Source: Allobaculum mucilyticum
GTDB taxonomy: Bacteria > Bacillota_I > Bacilli_A > Erysipelotrichales > Erysipelotrichaceae
DNA: 64,000 nt
Direction: 5' to 3'
Assembly (NCBI RefSeq): GCF_022701195.1
Contig: NZ_CP078089.1
Coordinates: forward strand, 1,674,001 to 1,738,000
Both the position numbers and the translations under genes were made by a program. The notes beneath the pieces are model-generated. The model ran no database searches, was not told where the DNA came from, and worked only from the letters and a program-made list of their open reading frames with translations. Every line of letters starts with the position of its first letter. Position 1 is the first letter of the stretch. This document shows, one piece after another, positions 33,642 to 43,028 of the stretch.

Positions 33642-34625
33642 ATGAACGGACTGATAATGACTTTTCTGGTTATTGTCATTCTTCTGCTGGGCTTTGTCGG
33701 CTACTGGCTGTGGTCCATTTCTCAGGAACTTGGCACCACGTTTTCATCGATGGAGCGCGAGCAGATCAAAACCGATGCGTCGCTCAAACGCATGGGATCA
33801 CAGATCGAGAGAATGAGCGGCGAAACGGCCAATACGCTGATGCGATCAAACGATATCGCGGTGCAGATGAAGTCAGTGACTGATGTCATGGCCAACGCAA
33901 AGAAGCGCGGAACATGGGGCGAATACCAGCTTGAGACAATTGTCCGGACGTATCTGGGCAACAATTCCGAGCTGTTCAGCACGCAGTTTCATCTGGAAAA
34001 CGGAAAGATCGCCGACGGTGCTTTCCACCTTCCGCAGACCAGTGAAGTGCTGTGCATCGACTCAAAATTTCCAATGGAAAATTACCTGAAGATTGATGAA
34101 GATCCGCAGAACGCGGAGTATCATGAAAAAGAATTCAGAAAGAATATCAAAAAACACATTGAGGATGTCAGCTCGAAGTACATCACCTCACAGACTGTGG
34201 ATGAAGCGCTGCTGTTTATCCCCAGTGAAGCGGTGTATGCGTGGATCTGCGGCGAGGGGGCGGACCTTCTGCCCTATGCGCTCGAACGGCATGTGCTGTT
34301 CGTTTCTCCGACGACGCTCTGCGGTGTCATTTTCTCACTGAGTGCCAGCACACGAAGCTTTTTCAGAGCCCGCAATATGGCCTCTTTTGAAAAGCAGGTC
34401 CGTGAACTCGAAGACCGGGCACAGATGCTCTGCGAACAGGCCGCAAAAGCCAGCCGCACAAGCAGCCAGCTTTCCCGCCAGCTCTTTGAACTGCAGAACA
34501 GTGCTGAAACGCTGCTCAGCCAGATTGAGCGCAGTGCCGATCCGGTGTATGACGATGGACCGGCAGCAGGCAACGGAAGCCGTCTTGTGGATGAGTGGCT
34601 GGAAGGCACGCTTTCTGACGATTAA
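33642..34625 (+). CDS. rmuC: RmuC-domain DNA recombination protein
   Basis: This encodes 327 residues with a GAGGGGAAG site. An N-terminal transmembrane helix (FLVIVILLLGFVGYWLW) is followed by a coiled coil and the RmuC core: KKRGTWGEYQLETIV, LCIDSKFPMENY, IPSEAVYAWI and SPTTLCGVI. RmuC proteins have a restriction-endonuclease-like fold and limit recombination at inverted repeats. It is shorter than the E. coli protein, as in many Firmicutes. The preceding spacer, 33504-33641, has a short GTTCGATG-containing palindrome but no gene. Confidence 0.88.
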   Translation: MNGLIMTFLVIVILLLGFVGYWLWSISQELGTTFSSMEREQIKTDASLKRMGSQIERMSGETANTLMRSNDIAVQMKSVTDVMANAKKRGTWGEYQLETIVRTYLGNNSELFSTQFHLENGKIADGAFHLPQTSEVLCIDSKFPMENYLKIDEDPQNAEYHEKEFRKNIKKHIEDVSSKYITSQTVDEALLFIPSEAVYAWICGEGADLLPYALERHVLFVSPTTLCGVIFSLSASTRSFFRARNMASFEKQVRELEDRAQMLCEQAAKASRTSSQLSRQLFELQNSAETLLSQIERSADPVYDDGPAAGNGSRLVDEWLEGTLSDD

Positions 34626-34660
34626 ATCCCAATCCCGGATCAAGAAAGGCGGCAGATCAC

Positions 34661-35233
34661 ATGAAATCCATGAGCGAGCTTTCGCATGAATTTTTAAAAG
34701 GCGCCCTGCACAGACAGGCATTCTGTGTGGACGGCACGCTGGGAAGCGGACGCGACTCTGCATTCTTTCTGGAACAGGGTGCAGATCTGGTCTACGCTTA
34801 TGAAGTCTGTGAAGAGCTGTATGAGCAGAGCTGTGAAAAACTGGCCAGTCCGCATTTTCATGCGTTTTTAAAAAGCCATGAATTCGCGGGTGAAGATCTT
34901 GAAGCTGCAGGCCGGTGTGTTGATGCGGCGGTGTTCAACTTTGGCTTCGATCCGCGCACCATTGCCGGCAGCTGCACGAAGGCCGAGTCTTCGCTCAAAG
35001 CAGTTCTTGCGGTTCTTGATGCGATGAAAATTCGCGGACGGATGAGTCTTGTTTTCTATATGCATGAAGAAGGGCAGAAGGAATACAGATTGATCATGGA
35101 TGCGATAAACTGCCGTCAGGATACTGATCTTCTTGAATGCCGGAGATGCGATCATCCCGGAGCTCCGATTCTTGTCTGCGTAGAGAAGAAGAAAGCAGTT
35201 CAGCCGTCTGAAAAAGGCGTAAAATGGAACTAA
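34661..35233 (+). CDS. YtqB/MnmM-like SAM-dependent methyltransferase
   Basis: This encodes 190 residues, 35 bases after rmuC. SAM-binding motif I is VDGTLGSGRDSAFFLE (~23-38), where YtqB has DATxGNGHDT. The middle motif VFNFGFDPRT matches the family FNLGYLPG, and KAESSLKAVLAVLDAM followed by FYMHEEGQKE matches the family end. MnmM methylates the wobble uridine side chain of tRNA (cmnm5s2U/nm5s2U) in Bacillus. Key changes (GNGH to GSGR, loss of the Gly-Gly after LP) make the exact reaction uncertain. Confidence 0.72.
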   Translation: MKSMSELSHEFLKGALHRQAFCVDGTLGSGRDSAFFLEQGADLVYAYEVCEELYEQSCEKLASPHFHAFLKSHEFAGEDLEAAGRCVDAAVFNFGFDPRTIAGSCTKAESSLKAVLAVLDAMKIRGRMSLVFYMHEEGQKEYRLIMDAINCRQDTDLLECRRCDHPGAPILVCVEKKKAVQPSEKGVKWN

Positions 35234-35385
35234 GGCAAGACAAAGAAGATAAGCATCCCAAACGATAAGGATTAAAAATTGAGATATAAAATTCTTTGAA
35301 ACAGATTGGGAAAACAGCCAGAGAGCATGCTTTCCCAGTTCTGATGCGCCTGGAAACAGACGCTGCCAAGAGGCAGGTGCTCATT

Positions 35386-36018
35386 ATGGAAACAAACAGA
35401 AAACCGCCGATCTCTGTGACCAAGTCACAGCTGACCCATCACTGGCAGGACCGCCTGAAAGGAAACAACGTTTCTGAAAAGGTAGTCCGCTACAAGGATA
35501 CGGATTACTTCCGCCGGAAGGATCCGAATCTGGATCCGGAGACCGTGATTTATGAGCGGTATGTCAAGGAATCGACACCCGGCGAAGGCCATCTCAACTG
35601 GGGGCACATCACCTTGTATCCCGGTCAGGTGGATGATCAGTATTTCTGCACGAAAGGTCATTACCACGAAAACCCGGATGCCGAGGAATATCTGCTCTGC
35701 ATGCAGGGAGAAGGCCTGGTGATGTTCCTGTCACGGGAAGGCGAATGCTGGTGCGAAGAACTCGAAGAAGGCAGTCTGCATAAGATCCCGGCAGGAATTG
35801 CCAGACGTCTGATCAATATCGGCGACAAGCCGCTGATGCTTTCGCAGTGTCTGCCCGCCAATGCCGGATATGATTTTGTTTCTGTTGAAAACAACCCGTT
35901 TACCTGCCATGTCTATGATGACAATGGCGAAATGGCAATCGAAGTGGATATCGACGAACGTCCGGAAGGAACGGACGATCTGCGCGAAGAAGATATTATT
36001 GAGTTTCTGAAGTCCTGA
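35386..36018 (+). CDS. Cupin-type glucose-6-phosphate isomerase
   Basis: This encodes 210 residues from the ATG at 35386 (GAGGCAGG upstream). The metal-binding cupin motif TKGHYHENPDAEEYLLCMQG (~86-105) and the downstream IPAGIARRLINIGD match archaeal-type phosphoglucose isomerases (PF06560), which interconvert glucose-6- and fructose-6-phosphate with a divalent metal. It is unrelated to the usual Pgi. Whether this is the cell's main isomerase cannot be told from this window. Confidence 0.85.
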   Translation: METNRKPPISVTKSQLTHHWQDRLKGNNVSEKVVRYKDTDYFRRKDPNLDPETVIYERYVKESTPGEGHLNWGHITLYPGQVDDQYFCTKGHYHENPDAEEYLLCMQGEGLVMFLSREGECWCEELEEGSLHKIPAGIARRLINIGDKPLMLSQCLPANAGYDFVSVENNPFTCHVYDDNGEMAIEVDIDERPEGTDDLREEDIIEFLKS

Positions 36019-36037
36019 GAAATCAGGACTTTTTTTA
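36010..36037 (+). terminator. Terminator overlapping the isomerase stop codon
   Basis: AAGTCCTGA-GAAA-TCAGGACTT with a GAAA tetraloop, followed by TTTTTT. Confidence 0.87.
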
Positions 36038-36173
36038 TGGCCGGAAAATACGCCCTATCTGAACAAATCGCTACAGAAAGCCGGAATGCGCTGTATGAAC
36101 AGCTCATGCTGGATTAAACTCTGATTCTGATATCATTACATAGCGATCAATGTAAAAAACAGGAGGACGACGC

Positions 36174-37589
36174 ATGCCGCAGACACTGAAAAAAGCAGAC
36201 CCGACAAAGCCAAACCCATTAGGAACTGAAAAAATTTCGAAGCTTCTGTTCCGCTTTTCTCTGCCTTCGATCATTGCGATGCTTGTTTCTTCGCTCTATA
36301 ACATCGTCGACCAGATCTTTATCGGACAGGGTCTTGGATATCTTGGCAACGGCGCGACAACGGTTGCCTTTCCGCTGTCCACATTCTGCCTGGCCATTAC
36401 GCTTCTGCTTGGTGTCGGTGCAGCATCCTGCTATTCGCTCCGGCTTGGCGAAGGGGACCGGAAAACTGCTGCTTACTGCATCGGATCATCCCTGTCATTT
36501 TCTCTGCTTGCGGGCCTGGCCATCCTGATTCTTGGCGAACTGTTTCTTCCCTGGCTGCTTCCCGTTTTTGGGGCCACGTCGGAAAACATTGGTCTGGCAA
36601 TCGAATACAGCCGGATTATTCTGATCGGTTTTCCTGTTCTGATTATTGAAAACGTTATTTCTCAGGTGTGCCGTGCAGACGGATCGCCGAATTTTTCGAT
36701 GGCGTTCATGGTTGCCGGTGCGATCGTTAACTGCATTCTCGACCCGCTCTTCATTTTCGTGTTCAATTGGGGCATGTCCGGAGCTGCCTGGGCGACAGTC
36801 ATCGGTCAGTTTGTTTCGCTGGCAATTGCGCTGTTCTATCTGCCGCACTTTAAGCAGGTGAAGCTGAGTCGTGATGATTTTAAAATCCGCTGGTCTGTTC
36901 TTGGCAAATGCTGCGAACTTGGTCTTTCTTCCGCTCTCAATCAGGCAGCTGTTCTTGCAGTTCAGATTACCGTCAACAATCTGTTCAAACACTATGGCGC
37001 GCTGTCGATTTACGGCTCCAATATCCCGATTGCCGCAAGCGGCGTTGCCTTCAAGCTCAATGGTCTGTATGTTTCGCTCATGGTTGGCCTTTCCCAGGGC
37101 CTGCAGCCGATTGTCGGTTTCAACTATGGCGCCGGCAAGTACGAGCGGGTGAAAAAGTGCATGAAGCTGGCTATGGTGAGCATGGTCATTCTTGGCTGTA
37201 TGGTAGAAGCCATTTTCCAGCTGTTTCCTGAGCAGCTGCTCAGTCTGTTCGGTGCAGGCGATGACCTGTATATCCGCTTTGGCGTTCTGATGCTGCGTGT
37301 CTATTTTGCCTGCATCGGCATTCAGGGCATCGTACAGCTCAGTTCCACCTATTTTGCAGCGATCGGGCAGCCGCCAAAAGGAATCTTTCTGTCTCTGTCC
37401 CGTTCGATCATTTACTTCATGCCTCTTGTCTTCCTCTTCTCGAGCCTCTGGGGCATTGATGGACAGATCTGCGCACAGCCAATTGCGGATTTCCTTGCTG
37501 TCATTACATCCCTGATCCTTGATACGAAGTCCTTTAAAAAGATGAATGAACTCGAGCGCGTGCATAAATTAGCGCCGGAAACGTTCTGA
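36174..37589 (+). CDS. MATE-family multidrug exporter (MepA-like)
   Basis: This encodes 471 residues with an AGGAGG site. Twelve hydrophobic helices are arranged in two related halves. The N-terminus FSLPSIIAMLVSSLYNIVDQIFIGQGLG is the MATE entry motif, and the second half repeats it (ALNQAAVLAVQITVNN, GLSQGLQPIVGFNYGAG). These carriers exchange Na+ or H+ for cationic drugs or metabolites. Substrate unknown. It is a single gene between two terminators. Confidence 0.92.
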   Translation: MPQTLKKADPTKPNPLGTEKISKLLFRFSLPSIIAMLVSSLYNIVDQIFIGQGLGYLGNGATTVAFPLSTFCLAITLLLGVGAASCYSLRLGEGDRKTAAYCIGSSLSFSLLAGLAILILGELFLPWLLPVFGATSENIGLAIEYSRIILIGFPVLIIENVISQVCRADGSPNFSMAFMVAGAIVNCILDPLFIFVFNWGMSGAAWATVIGQFVSLAIALFYLPHFKQVKLSRDDFKIRWSVLGKCCELGLSSALNQAAVLAVQITVNNLFKHYGALSIYGSNIPIAASGVAFKLNGLYVSLMVGLSQGLQPIVGFNYGAGKYERVKKCMKLAMVSMVILGCMVEAIFQLFPEQLLSLFGAGDDLYIRFGVLMLRVYFACIGIQGIVQLSSTYFAAIGQPPKGIFLSLSRSIIYFMPLVFLFSSLWGIDGQICAQPIADFLAVITSLILDTKSFKKMNELERVHKLAPETF

Positions 37590-37638
37590 AATCCGGACAT
37601 GTAATCTGCTTCTTCATAAAATTGAAAATCGAATCAGT

Positions 37639-37690
37639 AAACGCCCCTGCCTTTCGGAATGAATCCAAAGGACAGGGGCGTTCGTTTCTG
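37639..37690. terminator. Bidirectional terminator between MATE and CBS-protein genes
   Basis: AACGCCCCTG with CAGGGGCGTT, extended inward by CCTTT/AAAGG pairing. T-containing flanks lie on both strands. Confidence 0.75.
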
Positions 37691-37696
37691 TAAAAA

Positions 37697-38869
37697 TCAG
37701 GCAGCTTTGCGGGAGGTCTGAGAAGCGGGCAAAGACTGCGGAGCCTGTGCGGTCTGCGCGGGTGCGGAAGGGTCGGGGGCATCGAGTCTTACAAGAGTCT
37801 GGCGAATGCGGTGGCCTTTGATGCGGCGGATCTGGATATTCATCGGGCCGATCTTTGTTTCAAGCTGGGCGCCGTCTTCAGGGATGTAGCCTAAAGAGCC
37901 GAGGATGAAGCCGGAGAAGGTTTCAAAATCATCGAGGTGAACATCAAAGCCGAGTGCTTTGGAGACATCGTCGAGATCGGCTTCGCCGTTAATACGCCAT
38001 ACATTTTTGGGCAGCTTTACGATATCGGCCTGCCGCTTTTCTTCTTCGCTCAGTTCGCCGAAGAGTTCTTCAATAATGTCATGCAGAGTGACCAGACCGA
38101 CAACTCCGCCGTATTCATCCAGGACGATCGCAAAGTAAGTCCGGCGCTGCTTCATCATGTGAAGAAGTTCATCTGCGGTGGTGTTTTCAGCCGCAAACAG
38201 CGGCTTGTCGACGGTTTTGTCGAGGATCGTTTTCTTGCCGATGCCGTCCAGCCGGAAATAATCGCGCGTATCGAGAACGCCGATGATGTCATCGCCGCTT
38301 TCATCGGTTACCGGATAGAACGTGTGCCGGTTGGCGAGAATGATCTGTTTCCATTTGGACGGATCGTCTTTCATGGACAGGCAGACCATGTCGGAGCGGT
38401 GAGTACATATTTCATCAAGCGTTGTCTCATTGAGATCGAGGGCATTTTCAAGAATGTCGCGCTGCTCTTCCATTTCCGGCTGCTTGGTAGCTTCCAGAAG
38501 GCGCGTCAGCTCATCGTCACTTTCGAGCTGTTCTTCTGGAATCCAGAAAAAGAGCCGGCTGAGCGGCTTCTGAAACGAAGCCATGGAGTCCAGGGAGAAA
38601 TGAATGGAAGAAGAAATCTTCAGCCAGACAAGCCCCAGTACAAATTCGAGAGCCAGAACGACCCAGAAGGCCGCATAGCCGATATAAGAGAGCAGGGGGT
38701 AAAGCGAAGAAGCCGGGGAGCATAAAAGCCATGCAGCCAGGACTTCAAAGAACAGGGCGCAGAACAGATCCATCTGCCGCCAGCGAAAGTCGGCCTCCGG
38801 CTGATCAAACAGGCACAGAAAGAAGACAGCCAGACAGAAGGAGGCAAGCGAGAGAAGACAGTAAACCAT
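37697..38869 (-). CDS. CorC/HlyC-type CBS-domain membrane protein with reduced N-terminal domain
   Basis: This encodes 390 residues from the ATG at 38869 (GAAAGGAAC upstream). Residues 1-100 form three or four hydrophobic helices but lack the DUF21 signature usual for this family. Residues ~150-275 are a CBS pair (THRSDMVCLSMKD, TFYPVTDESGDDIIGVLDTRDYF, FAIVLDEYGGVVGLVTLHDIIEELFG). Residues ~280-360 are the CorC/HlyC transporter-associated domain (DVSKALGFDVHLDDFETFSGFIL). Family members act in Mg2+/Co2+ handling. A Pro/Ala/Gln tail follows. The missing DUF21 makes transport itself doubtful. Confidence 0.82.
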   Translation of the reverse strand: MVYCLLSLASFCLAVFFLCLFDQPEADFRWRQMDLFCALFFEVLAAWLLCSPASSLYPLLSYIGYAAFWVVLALEFVLGLVWLKISSSIHFSLDSMASFQKPLSRLFFWIPEEQLESDDELTRLLEATKQPEMEEQRDILENALDLNETTLDEICTHRSDMVCLSMKDDPSKWKQIILANRHTFYPVTDESGDDIIGVLDTRDYFRLDGIGKKTILDKTVDKPLFAAENTTADELLHMMKQRRTYFAIVLDEYGGVVGLVTLHDIIEELFGELSEEEKRQADIVKLPKNVWRINGEADLDDVSKALGFDVHLDDFETFSGFILGSLGYIPEDGAQLETKIGPMNIQIRRIKGHRIRQTLVRLDAPDPSAPAQTAQAPQSLPASQTSRKAA

Positions 38870-39083
38870 ACCAGTTCCTTTCGTAAAAAATGATGAAGTG
38901 ATGAAGTAATGAAAACTGCAAATCATCAGATCTGTGCAGCAGCCGCTATGGAATCTTCATTAAAACAGAACGATGAATAAAGCAGATCCTGCAGGCCTGC
39001 AGAGCACTCTGATGGATAACTGATTATACCATCAGCTCCAATACTCACAGCCTGCCCCCTGCCTGCAAAGCCGGGCAGAGCAC

Positions 39084-39118
39084 GAAAAAGGCAGCCGGGG
39101 TTCAGGCCGGCTGCCTTA
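39084..39118 (-). terminator. Terminator of the small CBS-protein gene
   Basis: On the minus strand AAGGCAGCCGG pairs with CCGGCTGCCTT, followed by TTT. Confidence 0.8.
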
Positions 39119-39133
39119 AATGAGCGGATGGGG

Positions 39134-39607
39134 TTATTCGGCACCTGCAGGAAGCTGTGTGCTTTTAGCTGGCTGATGATAAGGCCTTGCTGCAGGAAGA
39201 AATGCATTCTGTGCATCGCGGAAATGGCGCAGGATTGCCTGACGGGTAACGATGCCGATAAAAATATTGCGGTCATCCACAACAGGAACAAAATTCTGGT
39301 GAAGGGACGTTTCAAACAGTTCGTCCATGGAGACGTTGATGTTGACAGCCGGCATGAAATCCGGACGGAGCAGATCGCTGACTGTATAGCTGCCAAGCTC
39401 GTCTGTCGAGATTGAATTTTTCAGGATATACCACAGAAAATCGCCTTCGCTGACTGTGCCTTTATAGACGCCCGAAGCATCAATGACCGGGACAGCGGTG
39501 TAGCCGTGCGAGTTCATCAGAACAAGTGCTTCATCGAGAGGAAGCGAGTCGTAAAGAAACTGCAGATCCTTTTTGTATGTAAGAAAAAAGATAATATTCT
39601 GATTCAT
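39134..39607 (-). CDS. Stand-alone CBS-pair protein (CbpB-like)
   Basis: This encodes 157 residues with an AAGGAG site. Two CBS motifs span the protein (LPLDEALVLMNSHGYTAVPV with GTVSEGDFLWYI; VSMDELFETSLHQNFVPV with GIVTRQAILRHF). Stand-alone pairs bind adenine nucleotides; DarB/CbpB of Bacillus and Listeria binds c-di-AMP and controls Rel. This gene has the same size and layout, but the specific ligand is inference. The C-terminal ~25 residues are Ala/Pro rich. Confidence 0.82.
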   Translation of the reverse strand: MNQNIIFFLTYKKDLQFLYDSLPLDEALVLMNSHGYTAVPVIDASGVYKGTVSEGDFLWYILKNSISTDELGSYTVSDLLRPDFMPAVNINVSMDELFETSLHQNFVPVVDDRNIFIGIVTRQAILRHFRDAQNAFLPAARPYHQPAKSTQLPAGAE

Positions 39608-39920
39608 TTGATCTCCTTAAGCTCTTTCATTGTAGAAAGGCTAATTGGGCAGAATACCGGGCAATTATGGGATTTCTTATCATTCACAGGCGATTTATGT
39701 GAAAGATGGAACCGCTTACCAAAAGACCCTGTTTTCGGTGGAAAGAGTCTTCTAGAATGCAGAAAAAGCAGATTCTGCAGACTGCCGGACAGACTGCCGG
39801 CTCTGTGCAAAATCTGCAGTTCTTTTTTATGAGGCTTTTGCATTGAACAGCTCTGTGCGCATCAGGTAAGACAGGGGAACGGTGCAGGGCATTCAGAAAA
39901 GGGAAACAGAGAGGGAAAGC
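39608..39920. other. Intergenic region before the secreted protease
   Basis: No gene is seen. It contains a complex hairpin at about 39765-39832 (GCAGATT...AATCTGC with inner GCCGG/CCGGC) ending in TTCTTTTTT on the plus strand, although no plus-strand gene precedes it. It could be a transcriptional insulator or an attenuator before the protease gene. Confidence 0.4.
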
Positions 39921-42900
39921 ATGAAATACACCAGACTTTATGCCATTGCAGCTGCGCTCAGTCTGAGCATCAGCCTGCTGCCGCTTCAGGCAAAGCAGAC
40001 AGCAGAAAATCCGGACGTGCAGATCAGTCCAGTCTCGGATACTCTGGACAGATCGCAGATCAATCCGGATTATCTGGAGTGGCTTGATGATCCAAAGGGC
40101 GATCAGCCATCCATCCTCAGCCACTCCTATCTGATGGAAAGCTATGCCAGACTGCTTGGCAGGCAGAAAAGCAGAAGAAGAATTTCTGAAGAACTTCCGG
40201 AAACCTACGACATGCGCGATGAAGGAAAAGCGCTTCAGATTGTCGACCAGAATCCGTATGGCATCTGCTGGGCAGTGAGTGCCGTACAGTCTGCTGCTGA
40301 ATCAATTTCAGATCAGGAAACGGGGCTCGCACTTTCGCCAATGCATCTGGCCTGGTTTACCCGCAGGGGAATTGAAGAAGAAGCCAGTGTACAAAATCCG
40401 AACCCGTATGATGCGGGCGGTCTGCAGGTAGAGGCAGCAGCTTCCATGGCTGCCTGGAAAGGCCCCGTCCTGGATGAAAAATTCCCGATCATTGAGGGAA
40501 ATCCGGAACCGGATGAATCGATGCGATTTGAAGCGGACTACCATCTGCAGGATGCATTCTATCTGCCAGGCGGTATCTACCTGGATACCGATGTTTCCCG
40601 CCAGGTGAGTCAGGAAGCCATGAAGCGGATTGTCATGGAGTATGGTCCGGCTGTGATCAGCTACCATGCCTCCAGCCAAGCGGAATACTTCAACGAAGAG
40701 ACAAGCGCCTGGTATAACGCCAATCCTGAGCTGCAGCTCGATCATGGCGTACAGGTCATCGGATGGGATGACAATTATTCGAAAGAAAACTTCAACGAAG
40801 GCGCTCAGCCGGAAAATGACGGCGCCTGGCTGATTCGAAACAGCTGGGGAATGGACTGGGGAGATGGCGGATATTTCTGGCTGTCCTACGAAGATCCGAC
40901 CATGTCGGAAGGATGCGTCTATATTCTCGAAGAGAAGGACAACTATACAAACAATTATCAGTACGACACCCTGGGCTGGAGCTTTGTAACCGCAACAGGA
41001 CAGGGCGAAAGTTCCCTTACAGGAAGTGCCGCAAATATCTTTACTGTCCAGGATGACGAACAGCTTGAAGCCGTTTCGTTCTATACAACTGAAGCCGGCG
41101 CGTCCTATACCATCTCCATCTATACAGATGTAACGGAAGGAGAGCCGACAGGCGGCACGCTGGCTTGCACACAGAGCGGAACTGAGCTGTATCCTGGCTA
41201 CCACACAATTGAACTGAACAAACCGGTGGCTCTAAAAAAGGGCAGCCGTTTCAGCATTGTTGTTGAAACCCGCAATCCGCAGTATCCCGGTCCGATTGCG
41301 ATTGAACTGTACCCATGCTTCAATCCGGAAACGGATCTGGTTGAAGAACTCGGAACAGGCGGCGAAAGCTATGTCTGCATGCAGGATGAGGGAACATGGC
41401 AGGATATCGCCGGATTCATGGAAGGCGAACCGTTCTATGTCACCAACGTATGCATCAAAGGATTTACCAATCCGCTTCCTGAAGACGGAAAGGCGCTCAG
41501 TACCGTACGCTTTTCAGAAATGGAAGGTGAAGTGGATGATCATACGCCGCTGACTCTTTCGGCAGAAGGCGGGGAAGCGATTGAATATTCGATCGATGGT
41601 TCGGACTTTATCCCCTATACCAGTGCGATTGAACTGCAGTTCGAAAACCCCGAACAGACCCATACCATTGCCGCATATACGGTCGATGAAGAAGGAAACC
41701 AGGGCAATACTGTAAGCCGTACCTATTCCAAAGCGCATGCCCTGCTGTATTCCGTTCTGACAAAAGGCAATGGCGACAGCATCTCTCTGGATCTTTCGAG
41801 CGATGATCAGGTGATTGATCTGTATTCCACAGAAGAGACGTTCTCGATTCAAGCAATCAGTCCCGATACCGTCACCGTGAATGGAAAAGAGCTCGAACCG
41901 CGTGCATGGAGCGAGCCGATTTCCATTGATGAAGGCGAGAGCAGAACAGTCGAAGTGACCGCTTCAGCTCCTGGCAAAGAAAGCGAGACCTGCACGTTTA
42001 CCGTAAGACGCTCTCCTTTGTGCATCGATTTTGAAAACGAAACACTCTCATTTGATTCCGCGTTTACCGTTTACGATCCGGATGGAAATCCCATGACAAA
42101 CGGACAGTCCATTACCGATTTCATCAGCCCGGATCATGAAGTTGATCTGAAGGTCGTTCACACGGATGAAGATGGAAAACGAGTAGAAGAAACCTATTCC
42201 ATTCCGGCAAGACGCCGGCCGCCTGATGTCACGATCGACTATGTGAATGAAATGACGGAACAGATCTTTACCGAACACTATCTTTACGGCTTCAAAGAAG
42301 ATCTCAGTGATGCAAAACGAACCGTCCGGGGACAGTCGATTGAACTGACGCCTGGAAAAGATCTGTACATGAAGCGCGTTGCAACCGAGCACGATTTCTG
42401 TACAGAGATCTTTAAAGTTGAAGTCCCTGATCGTCCTGCTGCTCCAGAGCTTGTGATTGAAGAGCTGACCTCTTCAACCGTAGTCTTTGCGGAGCTGCCT
42501 TCTGCTTGCTTTGCGCTTGTGCCAAATGATGAAGAAGGCAATCCGCAGCAGCCATCTGTGGAAGATCTGGTTGATTATGGTCAGTTTGGCGGCCTTGAAG
42601 CGGATACGGACTATACAGCCTATGCCTTCATTTCAGCCAGTGCAGATCACTTCCGCTCCGGACTCGCATTCCGCACGGTTCACACGAATCCGGATGTGGA
42701 TCTGCTCGATGTTGTCTATCGCAAGAGCACGGCTCTCGATGCATCATTCTTCAGCATACAGAACGTCGAAGCGTTCGAAGAAGCTCTCGATCAGGCCGCT
42801 GAGATCCTCATAGCCCGTGAACAGTACACCGCCAAAGAGGCAATGGATTGCGCCATCCGGCTCAATGCCAGCCTGCTTGCTCTGCGCCTGGAATCTTCTG

Positions 42901-42953
42901 CAGAGCTTCTTTCCTGGCTTGAAGACCGAATCTGCCCTTTCGAGTTTTATTGA
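39921..42953 (+). CDS. Secreted papain-like (C1) cysteine protease, multidomain
   Basis: This encodes 1010 residues from the ATG at 39921 (GAGGGA site). Residues 1-26 are a signal peptide (YAIAAALSLSISLLPLQA). The C1 domain covers ~90-330: GICWAVSAVQ with the catalytic Cys at about 116 and the oxyanion Gln in DQN, His in LDHGVQVIGWDD (~274) and Asn in IRNSWGMDWGDGG (~306). Next is a lectin-like jelly-roll domain seen in bacterial C1 proteases (~345-520), then chitobiase/Ig-like modules (EYSIDGSDFIPYTS), and a C-terminal helical hairpin (LNASLLALRL). No LPxTG or transmembrane anchor is present, so it is secreted or held non-covalently. Peptide targets unknown. Confidence 0.87.
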   Translation: MKYTRLYAIAAALSLSISLLPLQAKQTAENPDVQISPVSDTLDRSQINPDYLEWLDDPKGDQPSILSHSYLMESYARLLGRQKSRRRISEELPETYDMRDEGKALQIVDQNPYGICWAVSAVQSAAESISDQETGLALSPMHLAWFTRRGIEEEASVQNPNPYDAGGLQVEAAASMAAWKGPVLDEKFPIIEGNPEPDESMRFEADYHLQDAFYLPGGIYLDTDVSRQVSQEAMKRIVMEYGPAVISYHASSQAEYFNEETSAWYNANPELQLDHGVQVIGWDDNYSKENFNEGAQPENDGAWLIRNSWGMDWGDGGYFWLSYEDPTMSEGCVYILEEKDNYTNNYQYDTLGWSFVTATGQGESSLTGSAANIFTVQDDEQLEAVSFYTTEAGASYTISIYTDVTEGEPTGGTLACTQSGTELYPGYHTIELNKPVALKKGSRFSIVVETRNPQYPGPIAIELYPCFNPETDLVEELGTGGESYVCMQDEGTWQDIAGFMEGEPFYVTNVCIKGFTNPLPEDGKALSTVRFSEMEGEVDDHTPLTLSAEGGEAIEYSIDGSDFIPYTSAIELQFENPEQTHTIAAYTVDEEGNQGNTVSRTYSKAHALLYSVLTKGNGDSISLDLSSDDQVIDLYSTEETFSIQAISPDTVTVNGKELEPRAWSEPISIDEGESRTVEVTASAPGKESETCTFTVRRSPLCIDFENETLSFDSAFTVYDPDGNPMTNGQSITDFISPDHEVDLKVVHTDEDGKRVEETYSIPARRRPPDVTIDYVNEMTEQIFTEHYLYGFKEDLSDAKRTVRGQSIELTPGKDLYMKRVATEHDFCTEIFKVEVPDRPAAPELVIEELTSSTVVFAELPSACFALVPNDEEGNPQQPSVEDLVDYGQFGGLEADTDYTAYAFISASADHFRSGLAFRTVHTNPDVDLLDVVYRKSTALDASFFSIQNVEAFEEALDQAAEILIAREQYTAKEAMDCAIRLNASLLALRLESSAELLSWLEDRICPFEFY

Positions 42954-42997
42954 TAAGAATGAACACAGTCTGCGGTTCTGAACAGACGCCATCTTTC

Positions 42998-43028
42998 AAA
43001 AACGGTGTCTGCTCGGGACCGTTTTTGC
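42998..43028 (+). terminator. Rho-independent terminator
   Basis: AAAAACGGT and ACCGTTTTT form a 9-bp stem that itself supplies the T run. Confidence 0.8.
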
